Assembly (NCBI RefSeq): GCF_002950575.1
Contig: NZ_CP026923.1
Span: 372,001 to 436,000, forward strand
Direction of reading: 5' to 3'
DNA: 64,000 bases
Source of the DNA: Pontimonas salivibrio
GTDB taxonomy: Bacteria > Actinomycetota > Actinomycetes > Actinomycetales > Microbacteriaceae
Part shown: piece by piece, positions 7,389-18,255 of the stretch
Layout: each line of letters starts with the position of its first letter
Numbering within the stretch: the first letter of the stretch is position 1
The notes under the pieces: generated by a model
Database searches by the model: none
Seen by the model: only the letters and a program-made list of their open reading frames with translations
Told to the model about the DNA's origin: nothing
Translations under genes and position numbers: made by a program

Positions 7389-9527
7389 TCACTGGGGTGA
7401 GTGCGCCACGTCGCGCTCATCTTCGACAAGGGGTTCTGGGCGGAGATCCAGTCGACGCAATAACTGGGCATTTGCGGCGACGATGATGGTGGAGGCGCTC
7501 ATTGCTACCGCTGCTGCAGCCGGTGGAAGGCTGATTCCTGCGAAGGCAAACACTCCGGCAGCGAGGGGGATGGACACGACGTTATATGCCGTCGCCCAGA
7601 CCAAGTTTTGAATCATTTTGGTGTAGCTCGCCCGGGAGAGGTCGATGATTCCGGTCACTCCTCTCGGGTCGCTTGAGGCGAGCACTACCCCCGCCGATTC
7701 GATGGCGACGTCGGTGCCAGCACCGATCGCAATTCCCACATCGGCCCGAGCGAGGGCGGGTGCATCGTTCACACCGTCTCCCACCATCGCCACTCGAAGG
7801 CCCCGACGTTGAAGCTCGGCGACTTTGGCGTCCTTATCCTGGGGGAGCACTTCGGCAAAGACCTCATCGATACCGAGGGATTTCGCGACACTGTCGGCGA
7901 CCTGCTGGGCATCGCCTGTGATCAGGATGACCTGCTTGCCACGGTCGTGAAGTTGTTCAACGGCAATGCGTGATTCCGAGCGAATCTCATCAGCCAGGGT
8001 CATCGCACCGAGTACTTCACCATCGCGGAATACGTAAAGGACAGAACCTCCTGACTCGCGCCACCCTGTGGTGGTTTTCGCAAGCTCGTTTGGCTCTTCG
8101 CTGCCCAGTTCAGCGAGTAATGCCGGACCGCCCACGCTAATCGTGGCGCCATCGACGGTGCCTTGAACACCCTGTCCGGTTATGGCGGTGATGTGGGTGG
8201 CTCGCGGCAACATGACCTGTGAGCTATGCGCGTCGGCCTGCGCTTTGGTGGCTTCGACAATCGCCCGAGCGATCGGGTGTTCGCTTTCTGCCTCCACGGC
8301 GGCGGCAAGCGACAACACGTCGTCGCGGTCCACACCGTCCACCGCGGTGTAGTCGACGACTGCGTGGTTTCCCTTGGTGAGGGTTCCAGTCTTATCGAAT
8401 AGGACGGCGTCGATGTTTCGCATCCTCTCGAGGGCAAGACGGTCAGTGATGAGGATTCCGGCTTTGGCTGAGGTCGCGGTGGAAATGGAAATCACGAGAG
8501 GGATGGCGAGACCTAAGGCGTGGGGACAGGCGATGACCAACACCGTCACCATACGGATAACGCCCTCGGCGGCATCGCCGGCGAGCCACCACGCAATGAA
8601 ACTGAGCAGTGCCGCTGCGGTGGCGAGGTAAAAAAGCCAAGCTGCCGCCCGGTCGGCCAACGATTGCGCGCGAGACTGTGATGATTGCGCGTCAGATACG
8701 AGGCGCTGGATGCCGGCCAGGGCAGTGTCTTCGCCGATGGCGTCGATTTTCACGCGAACCGAGGAATCGGTTGACACGGTTCCCGCGACAACCCGGTCGC
8801 CTTCACTTCGACTGACGGGCTTTGACTCACCGGTGATCATTGATTCGTCGAAGGCTGCCCGACCGTCGACTATTTCACCATCGGCGGGAACTCGGCCGCC
8901 AGGGCGCACCAACACCACATCACCCTGGGCAAGCTGATCAATGGCGACGTGTTCGACTTGGTCGCCACTAACCCGCTCAGCACTGTCAGGGACGAGCTCA
9001 GCGAGGGCAGCCAAAGCGCCGCGGGCCTGACCGATGGCTTCCATTTCTTTCCAGTGGCCGAGCAGCATGACGACAATGAGTGCCGCGACTTCCCACCAAA
9101 AATCGAGACTGCCAAAGCCCAGGGAGGTCGCCAACGAGGAGGCGAAGGCGACGGTGATGGCCAGGGAAATGAGCAGCATCATCCCGGGCTGACGGTGGCG
9201 AATTTCTGCGAGTCCACCCGCCAGGAATGGCTTGCCGCCCCACAAGAAAATGACGGTTCCGAGCACCGGCGCGACCCATAGCGACCATGCGCCAGCAATT
9301 GAGTAGTTAAACCATTCCTGTATTTGGGCCGAGAACACTAGGACGGGGATGGCAATGAGGAGGTTCCACCAAAAAAGCTTTCGGAACATTTCCGGGTCAT
9401 GGCCAGCGTGCTTGTCATGGCCCGTGTGTTTGTCATGGCCTGCGTGGTGGTCGCCTTCACCGTGAGGTGTGGCACCTGACGTTGGTGTCTGTGTGGCCGA
9501 GTGGGAGGATTCTTCGGCTGTGGCCAT
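7389..9527 (-). CDS. copB: Copper-translocating P-type ATPase, CopB type
   Basis: P1B-type heavy-metal ATPase of 712 residues, expected to export copper (or silver) across the membrane. A histidine-rich N-terminus (HGEGDHHAGHDKHTGHDKHAGHD) replaces the usual CxxC metal domain. 'ITGES' is the actuator motif, 'ACPHALGLAIP' the CPH metal-selectivity motif of the CopB subgroup, and 'FDKTGTLTKG' carries the phosphorylated Asp. 'MVGDGVNDAPAL' is the hinge motif near the C-terminus. The ATG start is preceded by AGGAGAA. It is convergent with the mrp operon. No CsoR or CopZ gene is visible nearby. Confidence 0.93.
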   Translation of the reverse strand: MATAEESSHSATQTPTSGATPHGEGDHHAGHDKHTGHDKHAGHDPEMFRKLFWWNLLIAIPVLVFSAQIQEWFNYSIAGAWSLWVAPVLGTVIFLWGGKPFLAGGLAEIRHRQPGMMLLISLAITVAFASSLATSLGFGSLDFWWEVAALIVVMLLGHWKEMEAIGQARGALAALAELVPDSAERVSGDQVEHVAIDQLAQGDVVLVRPGGRVPADGEIVDGRAAFDESMITGESKPVSRSEGDRVVAGTVSTDSSVRVKIDAIGEDTALAGIQRLVSDAQSSQSRAQSLADRAAAWLFYLATAAALLSFIAWWLAGDAAEGVIRMVTVLVIACPHALGLAIPLVISISTATSAKAGILITDRLALERMRNIDAVLFDKTGTLTKGNHAVVDYTAVDGVDRDDVLSLAAAVEAESEHPIARAIVEATKAQADAHSSQVMLPRATHITAITGQGVQGTVDGATISVGGPALLAELGSEEPNELAKTTTGWRESGGSVLYVFRDGEVLGAMTLADEIRSESRIAVEQLHDRGKQVILITGDAQQVADSVAKSLGIDEVFAEVLPQDKDAKVAELQRRGLRVAMVGDGVNDAPALARADVGIAIGAGTDVAIESAGVVLASSDPRGVTGIIDLSRASYTKMIQNLVWATAYNVVSIPLAAGVFAFAGISLPPAAAAVAMSASTIIVAANAQLLRRLDLRPEPLVEDERDVAHSPQ

Positions 9528-9580
9528 GAGAGGTTCTCCTTGCCAGTCGGTGGCGTTCGGATGAGAGGGTGCCCTGGGGT

Positions 9581-10093
9581 TTAGTCCGTCTTCTGAGCCT
9601 GCCTATCGGTGTTTTTTGTGCGGGTTGCCCCCGGATCCGTTTTCTTTTTCGTGGCCCACGCAAAACCCGCAAGGCCCAATACGAGTGCTCCCGCCCCAAC
9701 ACCGTAAGAGATGACGTCATCGGCCCTATTGGTGTCGACTAACACACCCACAAACACCACGGCGATGATGGCTACGACCACACCAATCAATTTCGATTTC
9801 AAATCGTCAAGGTCGTTAATTTGTAACCATTTGGGGACATTGATGCCGGTATCGACAAAAAGCTCATATAACCCGTAGCCGATGACGAGTAGGACCGTGC
9901 CGAGCAGGATCGCATCGACGGCGGTGAGCACCTCGACGATGGTGTCTTTCAGCGGGGTTCCACTAACCAACACGTCCCACACGATCGTCACTACGGCGAT
10001 GGAACCCTGCGCCATGAGCAGTAGTGCGCCGAGCATTGACGCCAGCGCAGGCACAATGACGGTGTACCTGGTTAAACCCACAATCTGGCGCAT
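9581..10093 (-). CDS. UPF0114 (YqhA-like) membrane protein
   Basis: A 170-residue protein with four hydrophobic helices. It matches the UPF0114/YqhA family: 'LLGTVLLVIGYGLYELFV' and 'WLQINDLDDLKSKLIGVVVAIIAVVF' are its conserved segments. The C-terminal ~20 residues are Lys/Thr-rich and probably cytoplasmic. The biochemical role of the family is unknown. It lies 53 bases upstream of copB on the same strand and may be co-transcribed with it. Confidence 0.85.
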   Translation of the reverse strand: MRQIVGLTRYTVIVPALASMLGALLLMAQGSIAVVTIVWDVLVSGTPLKDTIVEVLTAVDAILLGTVLLVIGYGLYELFVDTGINVPKWLQINDLDDLKSKLIGVVVAIIAVVFVGVLVDTNRADDVISYGVGAGALVLGLAGFAWATKKKTDPGATRTKNTDRQAQKTD

Positions 10094-10140
10094 ACGAGGA
10101 GTGTAGTAACTGCGTGATGCTCGCGGTTTAGAGGATTGGC

Positions 10141-10473
10141 TTACGGCCAGCCAAGCCCGCCGGCAGCCAAGACAATGATGGGTGTGGCAACCCAGGCGAT
10201 GACTTTGTATTTGTCGTAGCCGACTAAAGCTCTACCGAACTTGTCCGAGTAATTGCCGGTGAGGACAAGAATCAGGTCAACCAGTACCCAAATCCCGGCG
10301 CCTCCGAGGGTGATGAGTTTTAAGAACCCGGTGCCTCCTTTGCCGGCGTAGAAACGGTCGACACCGAAAAAACCTAAAAACAACGCGAAGAGCCAGGTCA
10401 GCAGAAAAGATTTTTCGGGCTGGTGAAGCGTCATGCTGTTTCCTGCCCCGTCGGTGTAGGTGCCATCAGCCAT
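10141..10473 (-). CDS. TM2 domain-containing protein
   Basis: A 110-residue protein with a TM2 domain: '[46 protein letters not shown]' contains the two helices and the conserved G.D.FY.G...G linker. A third hydrophobic segment is at the C-terminus. TM2 proteins are small membrane proteins of unknown function. AAGGGG precedes the ATG at 10473. It stands alone, 47 bases downstream of nothing co-oriented but close to the yqhA-like gene. Confidence 0.85.
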   Translation of the reverse strand: MADGTYTDGAGNSMTLHQPEKSFLLTWLFALFLGFFGVDRFYAGKGGTGFLKLITLGGAGIWVLVDLILVLTGNYSDKFGRALVGYDKYKVIAWVATPIIVLAAGGLGWP

Positions 10474-10603
10474 GAGTGTCCCCTTCCGCGCGGGCCCATT
10501 GGCCCACTACCTCCACGCTATGACCTCACCACTGACGCCACCACCGTATTGATCTAGCCACGCCCAATACGGAGTATGAGTTCAGGTCGGCTACGGTAAT
10601 CGG

Positions 10604-11551
10604 GTGTCCACTCCCTCCAGTAAAAGTGCCTACGCCCTTGCGGTCGCTGCCAGTGTGGTGGCTGGTGTGTTGGTGGCCGGCCAATCCCGGGTGAACGGCG
10701 AGTTGGGTGTGGCCATGGGGGATGGTGCCTTGGCGGCACTGATTTCTTTCAGTTCGGGCCTGCTGATTTTGAGCCTAGCAATGGCGGTTTCTGCGAGAGG
10801 CCGGGCAGGGTTTGCCACAATCGTGCAGGAGCTTCGGGCGGGAGCATTGCCCTGGTGGAGTGTTTTGGGCGGCCTGGGCGGCGGGTTTCTGGTGCTCACT
10901 CAGGGACTCACGGCCGGCATCCTGGGGGTCGCGCTGTTTAGTGTTGCCGTGGTGGCGGGTCAAACCTTGGGGGCGATGTGGATTGACCGTGCAGGGTTTG
11001 TGGGCGTCCCCAAGGTGCGCCTCAGCCTGCCACGGGTGGTGGGTGCCCTGCTGGTGGTGGTCGGGGTGATGGCGAGTGTTGAGGTGTGGGCTGGATCGGC
11101 TGGTGCGTTGGGTTGGGCCTTTGTCTTGCCACTGGTCTCAGGTGCCGGCACCGGTATTCAGCAGGCACTAAACGGTCGGCTGCGAAATCGTGCGTCGTCT
11201 GCCCTGGCGGCGACGTTTATCAACTTCACGGTGGGAACCAGCGCACTTCTTGTGGCGTGGGTGGTGTTGCTGCCCGTGACCGGGGGTCCGGATTCACTTC
11301 CCACCCAGTGGTGGTTATATGCCGGGGGCCTGTTGGGCACACTGTTTATCCCCATCCAAACCATCACCGTTCACCGCATTGGGGTGCTGGGCTTGGGGGT
11401 CAGTTTGGTGACCGGCCAAATTCTTGGTTCGTTGGGTTTGGACTATTTCTTACCCGTGGGGGAATTCCGGCTGGGTGTGTGGACGGTGGTGGGAGCACTG
11501 CTCACCATTGTGGGCTCGGCGCTAGTCACGGTGGCCAGAAAACCGGCGTAA
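10604..11551 (+). CDS. DMT-family transporter (YdcZ/DUF606 tandem)
   Basis: A 315-residue membrane protein with about ten helices built from two DUF606-like halves. Each half has the 'G.SRVNGELG' / 'QQALNGRLRNR.SSALAATFINFTVGT' motif after its first helix, the hallmark of the YdcZ branch of the drug/metabolite transporter superfamily. The substrate cannot be read from sequence. The start is GTG. A six-base-pair hairpin follows the stop codon directly. Confidence 0.85.
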   Translation: MSTPSSKSAYALAVAASVVAGVLVAGQSRVNGELGVAMGDGALAALISFSSGLLILSLAMAVSARGRAGFATIVQELRAGALPWWSVLGGLGGGFLVLTQGLTAGILGVALFSVAVVAGQTLGAMWIDRAGFVGVPKVRLSLPRVVGALLVVVGVMASVEVWAGSAGALGWAFVLPLVSGAGTGIQQALNGRLRNRASSALAATFINFTVGTSALLVAWVVLLPVTGGPDSLPTQWWLYAGGLLGTLFIPIQTITVHRIGVLGLGVSLVTGQILGSLGLDYFLPVGEFRLGVWTVVGALLTIVGSALVTVARKPA

Positions 11552-11557
11552 GCCGTA

Positions 11558-11601
11558 GCGGTGGGGACACCGCGTAAAGAGCCACCCAAAAAACCTGGGT
11601 G
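11558..11601 (+). terminator. Two short hairpins between convergent genes
   Basis: GCGGTG-GGGA-CACCGC (11558-11573) and CACCCA-7 nt-TGGGTG (11583-11601) lie directly after the transporter stop and before the convergent msrB. Neither is followed by a T-run, so this is a weak terminator call. Confidence 0.35.
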
Positions 11602-11662
11602 AGAGGTTCGGTCTTGTTCGCCCCGGCGGTGCGGGGCCCGATGTTAATAGTTCCGGCGGCGA

Positions 11663-12067
11663 CTACGAGTCTTGTGGCGAAAACTCGAGCGCGAGCGAGT
11701 TCATGCAGTAGCGCTGCCCGGTCGGGGTGCCATAGGCGTCATCGAAAAGGTGACCGAGGTGCGAGCCACACTGTGCACAGAGCACTTCGGTACGCACCAT
11801 TCCGAGCCCTCGATCTTCTTTCAGTTCCACCGCATCGGGGTTGACTGCATCCCAAAATGACGGCCAGCCAGAACCAGATTCAAATTTGGTGTCGCTGGAG
11901 AACAAGTCGGCGCCACAGGCACCGCAGTGGAACACTCCGGGGCGTTTTTCTTCTAAGAGTTCACCGCTCCAGGGTCGCTCGGTGCCGGCTTGCCTGAGGA
12001 CGTGGAATTTTTCGGCGGGCAGTTCGGCCTTCCAGGTGTCGTTGTCTTTATTGATGGGATACGACAT
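11663..12067 (-). CDS. msrB: Peptide-methionine (R)-S-oxide reductase
   Basis: MsrB of 134 residues, repairing methionine-R-sulfoxide in oxidised proteins. Zinc ligands appear as 'CGACGADLF' and 'CAQCGSHLGH'. 'SGSGWPSFW' is the substrate pocket, and 'RYCMNSLALEF' contains the catalytic Cys (full-length family with Cys, not Sec). A recycling Cys is not obvious. It is cytoplasmic by lack of a signal peptide, and single-gene. Confidence 0.95.
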   Translation of the reverse strand: MSYPINKDNDTWKAELPAEKFHVLRQAGTERPWSGELLEEKRPGVFHCGACGADLFSSDTKFESGSGWPSFWDAVNPDAVELKEDRGLGMVRTEVLCAQCGSHLGHLFDDAYGTPTGQRYCMNSLALEFSPQDS

Positions 12068-12129
12068 GGGCCACTCCTCGGGGCAATGGGTTCTGGCGTG
12101 TGCTCAGACTGGCAGATTAGGGTTCAGGG

Positions 12130-12603
12130 GTGAATCTTCGCTGGGAAAACAAGGCTCTTGAGCAGTGCACACCCGGGGAAGTGTTGGCGTTTTCGAAGCT
12201 TCGCACTGATGTGTTTTTCCTGGAGCAACACATCACGGAAGAAGAAATTGACCGTTTTGATTTTGACCCCCAGACTCGGCACATCTGGTGTGTCGAGGAT
12301 GACCGGGTAATTGGTTATGTCCGTGTGGTTCACAATGACGAACCTGCCACCGAAGATTTGGGTGTGACGACCAGCATTGGTCGCCTTGTGGTGGATGCTC
12401 ACTACCGTGGTGCCGGTATTGCCCGTGGGCTCATGACTCGAGCAATCGACCATGTTGACCCCTCCCCGGTGGTCCTCCACGCCCAGACCTATATTCAAGA
12501 CTTTTACGCCTCACTCGGGTTCGAGCCTTTCGGCGACGTGTTTGATGAGGCAGGCATCGACCACGTTCGAATGATTCGACCAGCCAGGCAAACCCCCCAA
12601 TGA
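12130..12603 (+). CDS. GNAT acetyltransferase, ElaA-like
   Basis: A 157-residue N-acetyltransferase of the ElaA subgroup. 'FSKLRTDVFFLEQHITEEEIDRFDFDP' matches the ElaA N-terminal signature (LR..VF..EQ......D..D.D). 'IGRLVVDAHYRGAGIARGLM' is the acetyl-CoA-binding motif A. The acceptor substrate is unknown. Its stop overlaps the ATG of the HtaA-domain gene (ATGA), so the two are translationally coupled, an unusual pairing. Confidence 0.85.
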   Translation: MNLRWENKALEQCTPGEVLAFSKLRTDVFFLEQHITEEEIDRFDFDPQTRHIWCVEDDRVIGYVRVVHNDEPATEDLGVTTSIGRLVVDAHYRGAGIARGLMTRAIDHVDPSPVVLHAQTYIQDFYASLGFEPFGDVFDEAGIDHVRMIRPARQTPQ

Positions 12604-13370
12604 TCAAGCGCGTGGGGGTGTTTCTGGGCGCGGTGTTACTCACTGGCATCACTGGCCTCACCTCCCCATTGAGCCCCGCACATGCGCAGGGCGGAGGCTC
12701 CGATGTCACAACGCTGGATTCGGCGTCTTCGTGCGAGGTGCGCTCCTGGGAGGTGTTGTGGGGGGTGAAGGAATCTTTCCGCTCGTATCTTTCTGGGTCG
12801 TTAGCCAACGGCGAGTGGAATGTGAGTGGTGATGTGACCTACAGCACACCGTTGTTTACGATTCGCGGCTCAGACGGTGTCCTTGCACCCGACGTGAGCT
12901 CGGGTGATTTGGCCACCACCGGTTCGATTGGATTTTTTGGTCACGAAGGCCTGCTCGATCAAACCCTTTCCACACCGCGACTGGTCATTAACGGCGACGA
13001 GGTGGACGTGGTGTTTGACATCAGCGGCGACACTCAAGAGGGGCGCACGGTCAGTGCGCAAAATGTGTCGTTTGTCAGCGTTGATGCCGCGGGTGCTGTT
13101 GTGGATTCGGAGGCTGGCACCTGGAGTGTTAATTCGGCACCCACGGTGTTGACCGCCGAGGGCGCCGAAGCGTTTGGTACCTACCCCGCCGGTGAAGCGT
13201 TTGACCCCATTGACATTCGAGTACAGGTCGATCCAGGGTGTCTGCAACCGCCATTATCGACACCGTGGTTTTTTGGTTTAGCCCTCGGCTCCGTGGTTAC
13301 CGTGTCGCTGGCGATTGTGCTGGTGCGTAGATGGCGCGGGCGAGAGCGTCCAACACCAGAGGTGTCCTAG
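12600..13370 (+). CDS. Secreted, membrane-anchored HtaA-domain (heme-binding) protein
   Basis: A 256-residue protein with a signal peptide (1-29, ending AHAQ), one HtaA domain and a C-terminal helix (about 223-244) followed by RRWRGR, i.e. a surface protein anchored in the membrane. The domain begins 'CEVRSWEVLWGVKESFRSYL', close to the HtaA 'L.WGVK.SFR.Y' signature. HtaA domains bind heme in corynebacteria. It is coupled to the upstream GNAT gene, and its 3' end overlaps the convergent hmuT-like gene by 74 bases. Confidence 0.8.
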   Translation: MIKRVGVFLGAVLLTGITGLTSPLSPAHAQGGGSDVTTLDSASSCEVRSWEVLWGVKESFRSYLSGSLANGEWNVSGDVTYSTPLFTIRGSDGVLAPDVSSGDLATTGSIGFFGHEGLLDQTLSTPRLVINGDEVDVVFDISGDTQEGRTVSAQNVSFVSVDAAGAVVDSEAGTWSVNSAPTVLTAEGAEAFGTYPAGEAFDPIDIRVQVDPGCLQPPLSTPWFFGLALGSVVTVSLAIVLVRRWRGRERPTPEVS

Positions 13371-14436
13371 GGCCAAAACCGAGCACCAGGTTGTCCGCCA
13401 TGTCGACAAACCGGAGGTTTTGGCCGGCGGTCGTGAGCCCAATGGCGGGTTTCACGGTGACCAGTTCTTCGACACCGCCCACGCTGGTGAGACCCGTACT
13501 CATTACCAAAATGAGGTCTGGGTTTGCCGCCACCAAGGCTTCATCGGTGACCGGGCGCAACCCTTCCCAACCAATTTCCCCGGCCACATCGATTCCCCCC
13601 AGCGCCGTAATGAGCTCACCGGCACCCGACTCCTCACCAAAGAGGTAATAGATGCCATTTGCTCCGCGCAAATAGAGAAACACCATGCGAAGCCGATCTG
13701 AGGGATCGGCGGGGGTGTTGTCGGCAATGGTGGCGACAACCCGATCAATTTCTTCGTTGATGCGCTCGCCGAGGCGCGCTCCGAGCTCCGGTTGACCCAA
13801 CACAGTCGACACGGCGTGTGCTTGAAGGGCGGGTTGGTCTAATCCGGGTGCCACTCGAATAAACACCACCGGGATTCCTGCTTCTCGCAGTTGGAGCATC
13901 ACGTCGATTGGCCCCACGGTGCCATCGGTGAGGATGAGGTCTGGGCGTAACTCCAAGACGGCTTCCGGGGAAATAGCGTGACCGGTGCCGGTCACGACCG
14001 GTAAGTCTTCGAGGCCGGGAATCTGCGTCGAAATGTCGCGACCGACCAGGCGATCGCCGTAGCCCAAACCGACCACGGTCTGGGCGAGCGATCCGGCCAG
14101 ATCGACCGCGATGATCCGCTCGACCCGTTCCACAGTGACTTCGACATCACCCGCAAGATCTCGTGAAGTGACGGTGCGAGGCAGATCAGGTTCGGGAGGG
14201 GTGTTCGTGATGGGTGTGACGGCGTCTGAAGAGAGCAGGGCAGTGGAAGGGCCCTCCCAACTTTTCGGGTCAGTCAACCAGTCAATGTCGGATAGTGCAG
14301 GCCGGTCCCCGGCCAGCTGTGGGCTGTAGTCGTCTGAGGAGTAGGAGCCGGGTTGGCAGCCACCGAGGCTCACAAGGAGCGACAGGGCACCGGTCAATCC
14401 GATGAGCGCTTTGGGTAGGGGAAAAAGTGCGGACAC
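13297..14436 (-). CDS. HmuT-like heme/iron ABC transporter lipoprotein
   Basis: Periplasmic-binding-protein fold of the TroA/HmuT type. A lipoprotein signal ends 'LLVSLGGC'. The fold includes 'RIIAVDLAGSLAQTVVGLGYGDRLVGRD', 'VLELRPDLILTDG' and 'VMSTGLTSVGG'. The GTG at 14436 is chosen because it gives a short, regular lipoprotein signal; the frame is open further upstream to 14580 but that stretch lacks a signal-like composition. No permease or ATPase gene lies next to it. It faces the HtaA gene tail-to-tail with 74 overlapping bases, which suggests a shared role in heme capture. Confidence 0.8.
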   Translation of the reverse strand: MSALFPLPKALIGLTGALSLLVSLGGCQPGSYSSDDYSPQLAGDRPALSDIDWLTDPKSWEGPSTALLSSDAVTPITNTPPEPDLPRTVTSRDLAGDVEVTVERVERIIAVDLAGSLAQTVVGLGYGDRLVGRDISTQIPGLEDLPVVTGTGHAISPEAVLELRPDLILTDGTVGPIDVMLQLREAGIPVVFIRVAPGLDQPALQAHAVSTVLGQPELGARLGERINEEIDRVVATIADNTPADPSDRLRMVFLYLRGANGIYYLFGEESGAGELITALGGIDVAGEIGWEGLRPVTDEALVAANPDLILVMSTGLTSVGGVEELVTVKPAIGLTTAGQNLRFVDMADNLVLGFGPRTPLVLDALARAIYAPAQSPATR

Positions 14437-14500
14437 AGTGTGCCCGAGTTTACGCGCGCCAACTGAGCAGGAGACTGGTCCGGACCTATCATGGGGGGCG

Positions 14501-14812
14501 ATGAGCCCCTTTGCTGCGGGAGCCGTGCCTCCCCATGATTCTGACCACACATCATCGTCGGCGCTGTCCGACGATGACATTTCCCTGCTCGAGTGTGAGC
14601 GGGAGGTGTGGGGCGCGGGGGCGATGAAAGAACAGGTCGTTTTTGAGCGTTTTGGCTTGAGTCTTCCCGTGTACTACCAGCGTCTTTACCGGGTGTGTCA
14701 CAGTCAGGCGGCTTTGGAATACGATTCGGCTTTGGTGCACCACATTCTTGACACCGCTGATCAGGTCACCACCCAGCGGTTGGCAAAAACGCTTCGAAGG
14801 GAAGGTCGCTAA
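14501..14812 (+). CDS. DUF3263 domain protein
   Basis: A 103-residue protein with the DUF3263 core 'LSDDDISLLECEREVWGAGAMKEQVVFERFGLSLPVYYQRLYRV', known across actinobacteria and resembling a small helix-turn-helix protein. The ATG at 14501 lies within the annotated divergent promoter region and avoids overlap with the hmuT-like start. It is followed immediately by the LytR_C gene, the usual actinobacterial neighbour. Function unknown. Confidence 0.85.
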   Translation: MSPFAAGAVPPHDSDHTSSSALSDDDISLLECEREVWGAGAMKEQVVFERFGLSLPVYYQRLYRVCHSQAALEYDSALVHHILDTADQVTTQRLAKTLRREGR

Positions 14813-15406
14813 ATGGCGAAGGGTTCGAGGTTTTTGCCCGATCGTTTTGATGACGTTCCCCTCGAAAAGGGTTACGTCGGTTTGCGTCGCCTGAAACGGC
14901 CAAAAAGCTTTTGGTTGATTCCTGCGGGAATCGTGTTGGGTGTGAGTGCCGTGGTGGCTGTGGTGGGCATCATTCTGGTTGATCAAGCGGACAACTATTT
15001 AGAGCTCGACCCAGAAGAAATCGCCATCGCCGAGCAGGAACCAGAACCCGAACCGGCACCAGAGCCAGAGCCAGAACCCGAACCTGAGCCGGTCGAGCCG
15101 ATTGTGAACCCCTCGGCCGATGAGATCGAAGGCATTACCCTCACGGTGTTGAACGGGACCGACACGGCAGGTTTGGCCTCCGGAGCGGGCGAGCGTTTAA
15201 GCGATGAGGGCTGGCCGGATCAGACCCTCACGAACGCAGATTCGCAAGACGTCGAGACCAGCCTGGTGGCCTACCAGCAAGAAGACGACGAAGCGTTAGC
15301 CCTTGGGGTGGCACAAATTCTGGGCATTGATGAGGTAGTCCTTACCGACAACTATCCCGGTGCCAATATCACCGTGTTGTTGGGTGCCGACTATTCCACG
15401 GATTAA
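14813..15406 (+). CDS. LytR C-terminal domain membrane protein
   Basis: A 197-residue protein: cytoplasmic N-terminus, one membrane helix (about 41-62), an acidic Glu-Pro repeat linker (about 73-97) and a LytR_C domain ('ITLTVLNGTDTAGLASGAGERLSDEGW'). These domains occur at the tails of LytR-CpsA-Psr cell-wall ligases and as separate envelope proteins. It starts right after the DUF3263 stop codon, so the genes are co-transcribed. Confidence 0.85.
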   Translation: MAKGSRFLPDRFDDVPLEKGYVGLRRLKRPKSFWLIPAGIVLGVSAVVAVVGIILVDQADNYLELDPEEIAIAEQEPEPEPAPEPEPEPEPEPVEPIVNPSADEIEGITLTVLNGTDTAGLASGAGERLSDEGWPDQTLTNADSQDVETSLVAYQQEDDEALALGVAQILGIDEVVLTDNYPGANITVLLGADYSTD

Positions 15407-15448
15407 CACCCTTCGGGCGTTAGTCTGAATATGACGGGGGAGGGCAGT

Positions 15449-16501
15449 ATGAGAGCGATTCGAGCGGCCACTTCAGTTCTCGCTGTGACCCTGCTCCTGG
15501 CGGGCTGCCAAAGCGGTGCGGGTTCAGACGGTGGCGATGCCACCGATGAGTCGGCGCCGATTGACAACTCGGAATCGCCATCGATCGAAATCGATGCAGA
15601 CCTCTGGCCACTGACCGGTCTTCCCTTGGATGGCGGCGATTCGAGCCTGCCTTCGCTTGCCGCAAAGATTGATAATGCTCCGGCGGCGAGGCCCCAAGTG
15701 GGTCTGGATCAGGCCGACATTGTTTTTGAGGAACTGGTCGAAGGTGGCCTGACTCGTTATGTGGCCGTATGGCATTCGACGCTTCCCGCCGAGGTGGGTC
15801 CGGTGCGCTCTGTCCGTCCCATGGATCCCGACATTGTGAGCCCCTTTGGCGGAATCATTGCCTACTCGGGCGGTCAACAGCGGTTTGTGGAGGCGATGCT
15901 TGATGCGCCAGTCGCCAGTGCCATCAATGGCCAAAGCGATGTGGAGGATTTTTTTTACCGCAGTAGCGACAAAATCGCTCCGCATAATGTGATTGTCCGA
16001 GCCCCCGAACTGGTGTCCTATTTCCAGGACCGTTCGGGACCCCCACCGCAGTTCAACTATTCGACCCAAGTGGACGAGTCGAGTGCGGCAACTGACGGAG
16101 TGGCGGCCAACCTGGTGCGCGTCTTCTTCAGCGGTTCGTCCTTTCCCACTTGGGAGTATGACGCCGAGCGGGGGTCTTACCTGCGTCACCAAACCAACGG
16201 TGCACCAGACAATGCCCTCTCGGGTGAACAGATTTCCGCGGAAAACGTCGTCGTGCTTGAAGTCGATATTCAAGTGATTCAAGACATTCCGACTACTCGA
16301 ATGGTCGACTCCGGAGAGGGTGTTGTTGCCACCGGCGGTGGTGTCTTAGAGGTGCGCTGGTCGAAGGCTGCCCCCGAGGCACCGATTGAGTTGACCGACA
16401 CGTCTGGCGCTCGAGTCCTCCTCGCCCCCGGGCAAACGTGGGTGGAGTTGATTCCTGCCGAAGGTTCCGGAGTGCCGGCAGGCCAGGTGGAGCTGGAGTA
16501 A
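15449..16501 (+). CDS. DUF3048 (YerB-like) lipoprotein
   Basis: A ~350-residue lipoprotein with a signal ending 'LLLAGCQS' and an Asp/Ser-rich linker. The DUF3048 domain has '[34 protein letters not shown]' and '[10 protein letters not shown]', strongly conserved in YerB-type proteins. The ATG at 15449 has GGGGGAGGG in front; an in-frame ATG at 15431 lacks a binding site. Function is not established; an envelope role is likely. Confidence 0.88.
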   Translation: MRAIRAATSVLAVTLLLAGCQSGAGSDGGDATDESAPIDNSESPSIEIDADLWPLTGLPLDGGDSSLPSLAAKIDNAPAARPQVGLDQADIVFEELVEGGLTRYVAVWHSTLPAEVGPVRSVRPMDPDIVSPFGGIIAYSGGQQRFVEAMLDAPVASAINGQSDVEDFFYRSSDKIAPHNVIVRAPELVSYFQDRSGPPPQFNYSTQVDESSAATDGVAANLVRVFFSGSSFPTWEYDAERGSYLRHQTNGAPDNALSGEQISAENVVVLEVDIQVIQDIPTTRMVDSGEGVVATGGGVLEVRWSKAAPEAPIELTDTSGARVLLAPGQTWVELIPAEGSGVPAGQVELE

Positions 16502-16516
16502 ACGCCGGATCGTCCA

Positions 16517-16543
16517 CTTGCACTCTCAGGCGGAGAGTGCCAA
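16517..16543 (+). promoter_or_regulatory. CIRCE operator 1 upstream of groEL
   Basis: Inverted repeat CTTGCACTC-N9-GAGTGCCAA. It matches the HrcA-binding CIRCE consensus TTAGCACTC-N9-GAGTGCTAA with a few deviations. It lies 33 bases upstream of a second copy. Confidence 0.85.
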
Positions 16544-16549
16544 AATCAA

Positions 16550-16576
16550 TTAGCACTCGCAGTTTGTGAGTGCAAA
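16550..16576 (+). promoter_or_regulatory. CIRCE operator 2 upstream of groEL
   Basis: TTAGCACTC-N9-GAGTGCAAA: the left arm is a perfect CIRCE half-site and the right arm differs at two positions. The end lies 41 bases before the groEL ATG, so HrcA binding would block transcription under non-stress conditions. Confidence 0.92.
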
Positions 16577-16581
16577 TTTGA

Positions 16582-18240
<1,659 letters not shown>

Positions 18241-18255
18241 GTAGAAGAACATCAT

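Noticed and set aside
12100-12135. TTAGGGTTCAGG before the GNAT/HtaA operon as an iron box
   Set aside because: Only half resembles a DtxR box and there is no dyad.
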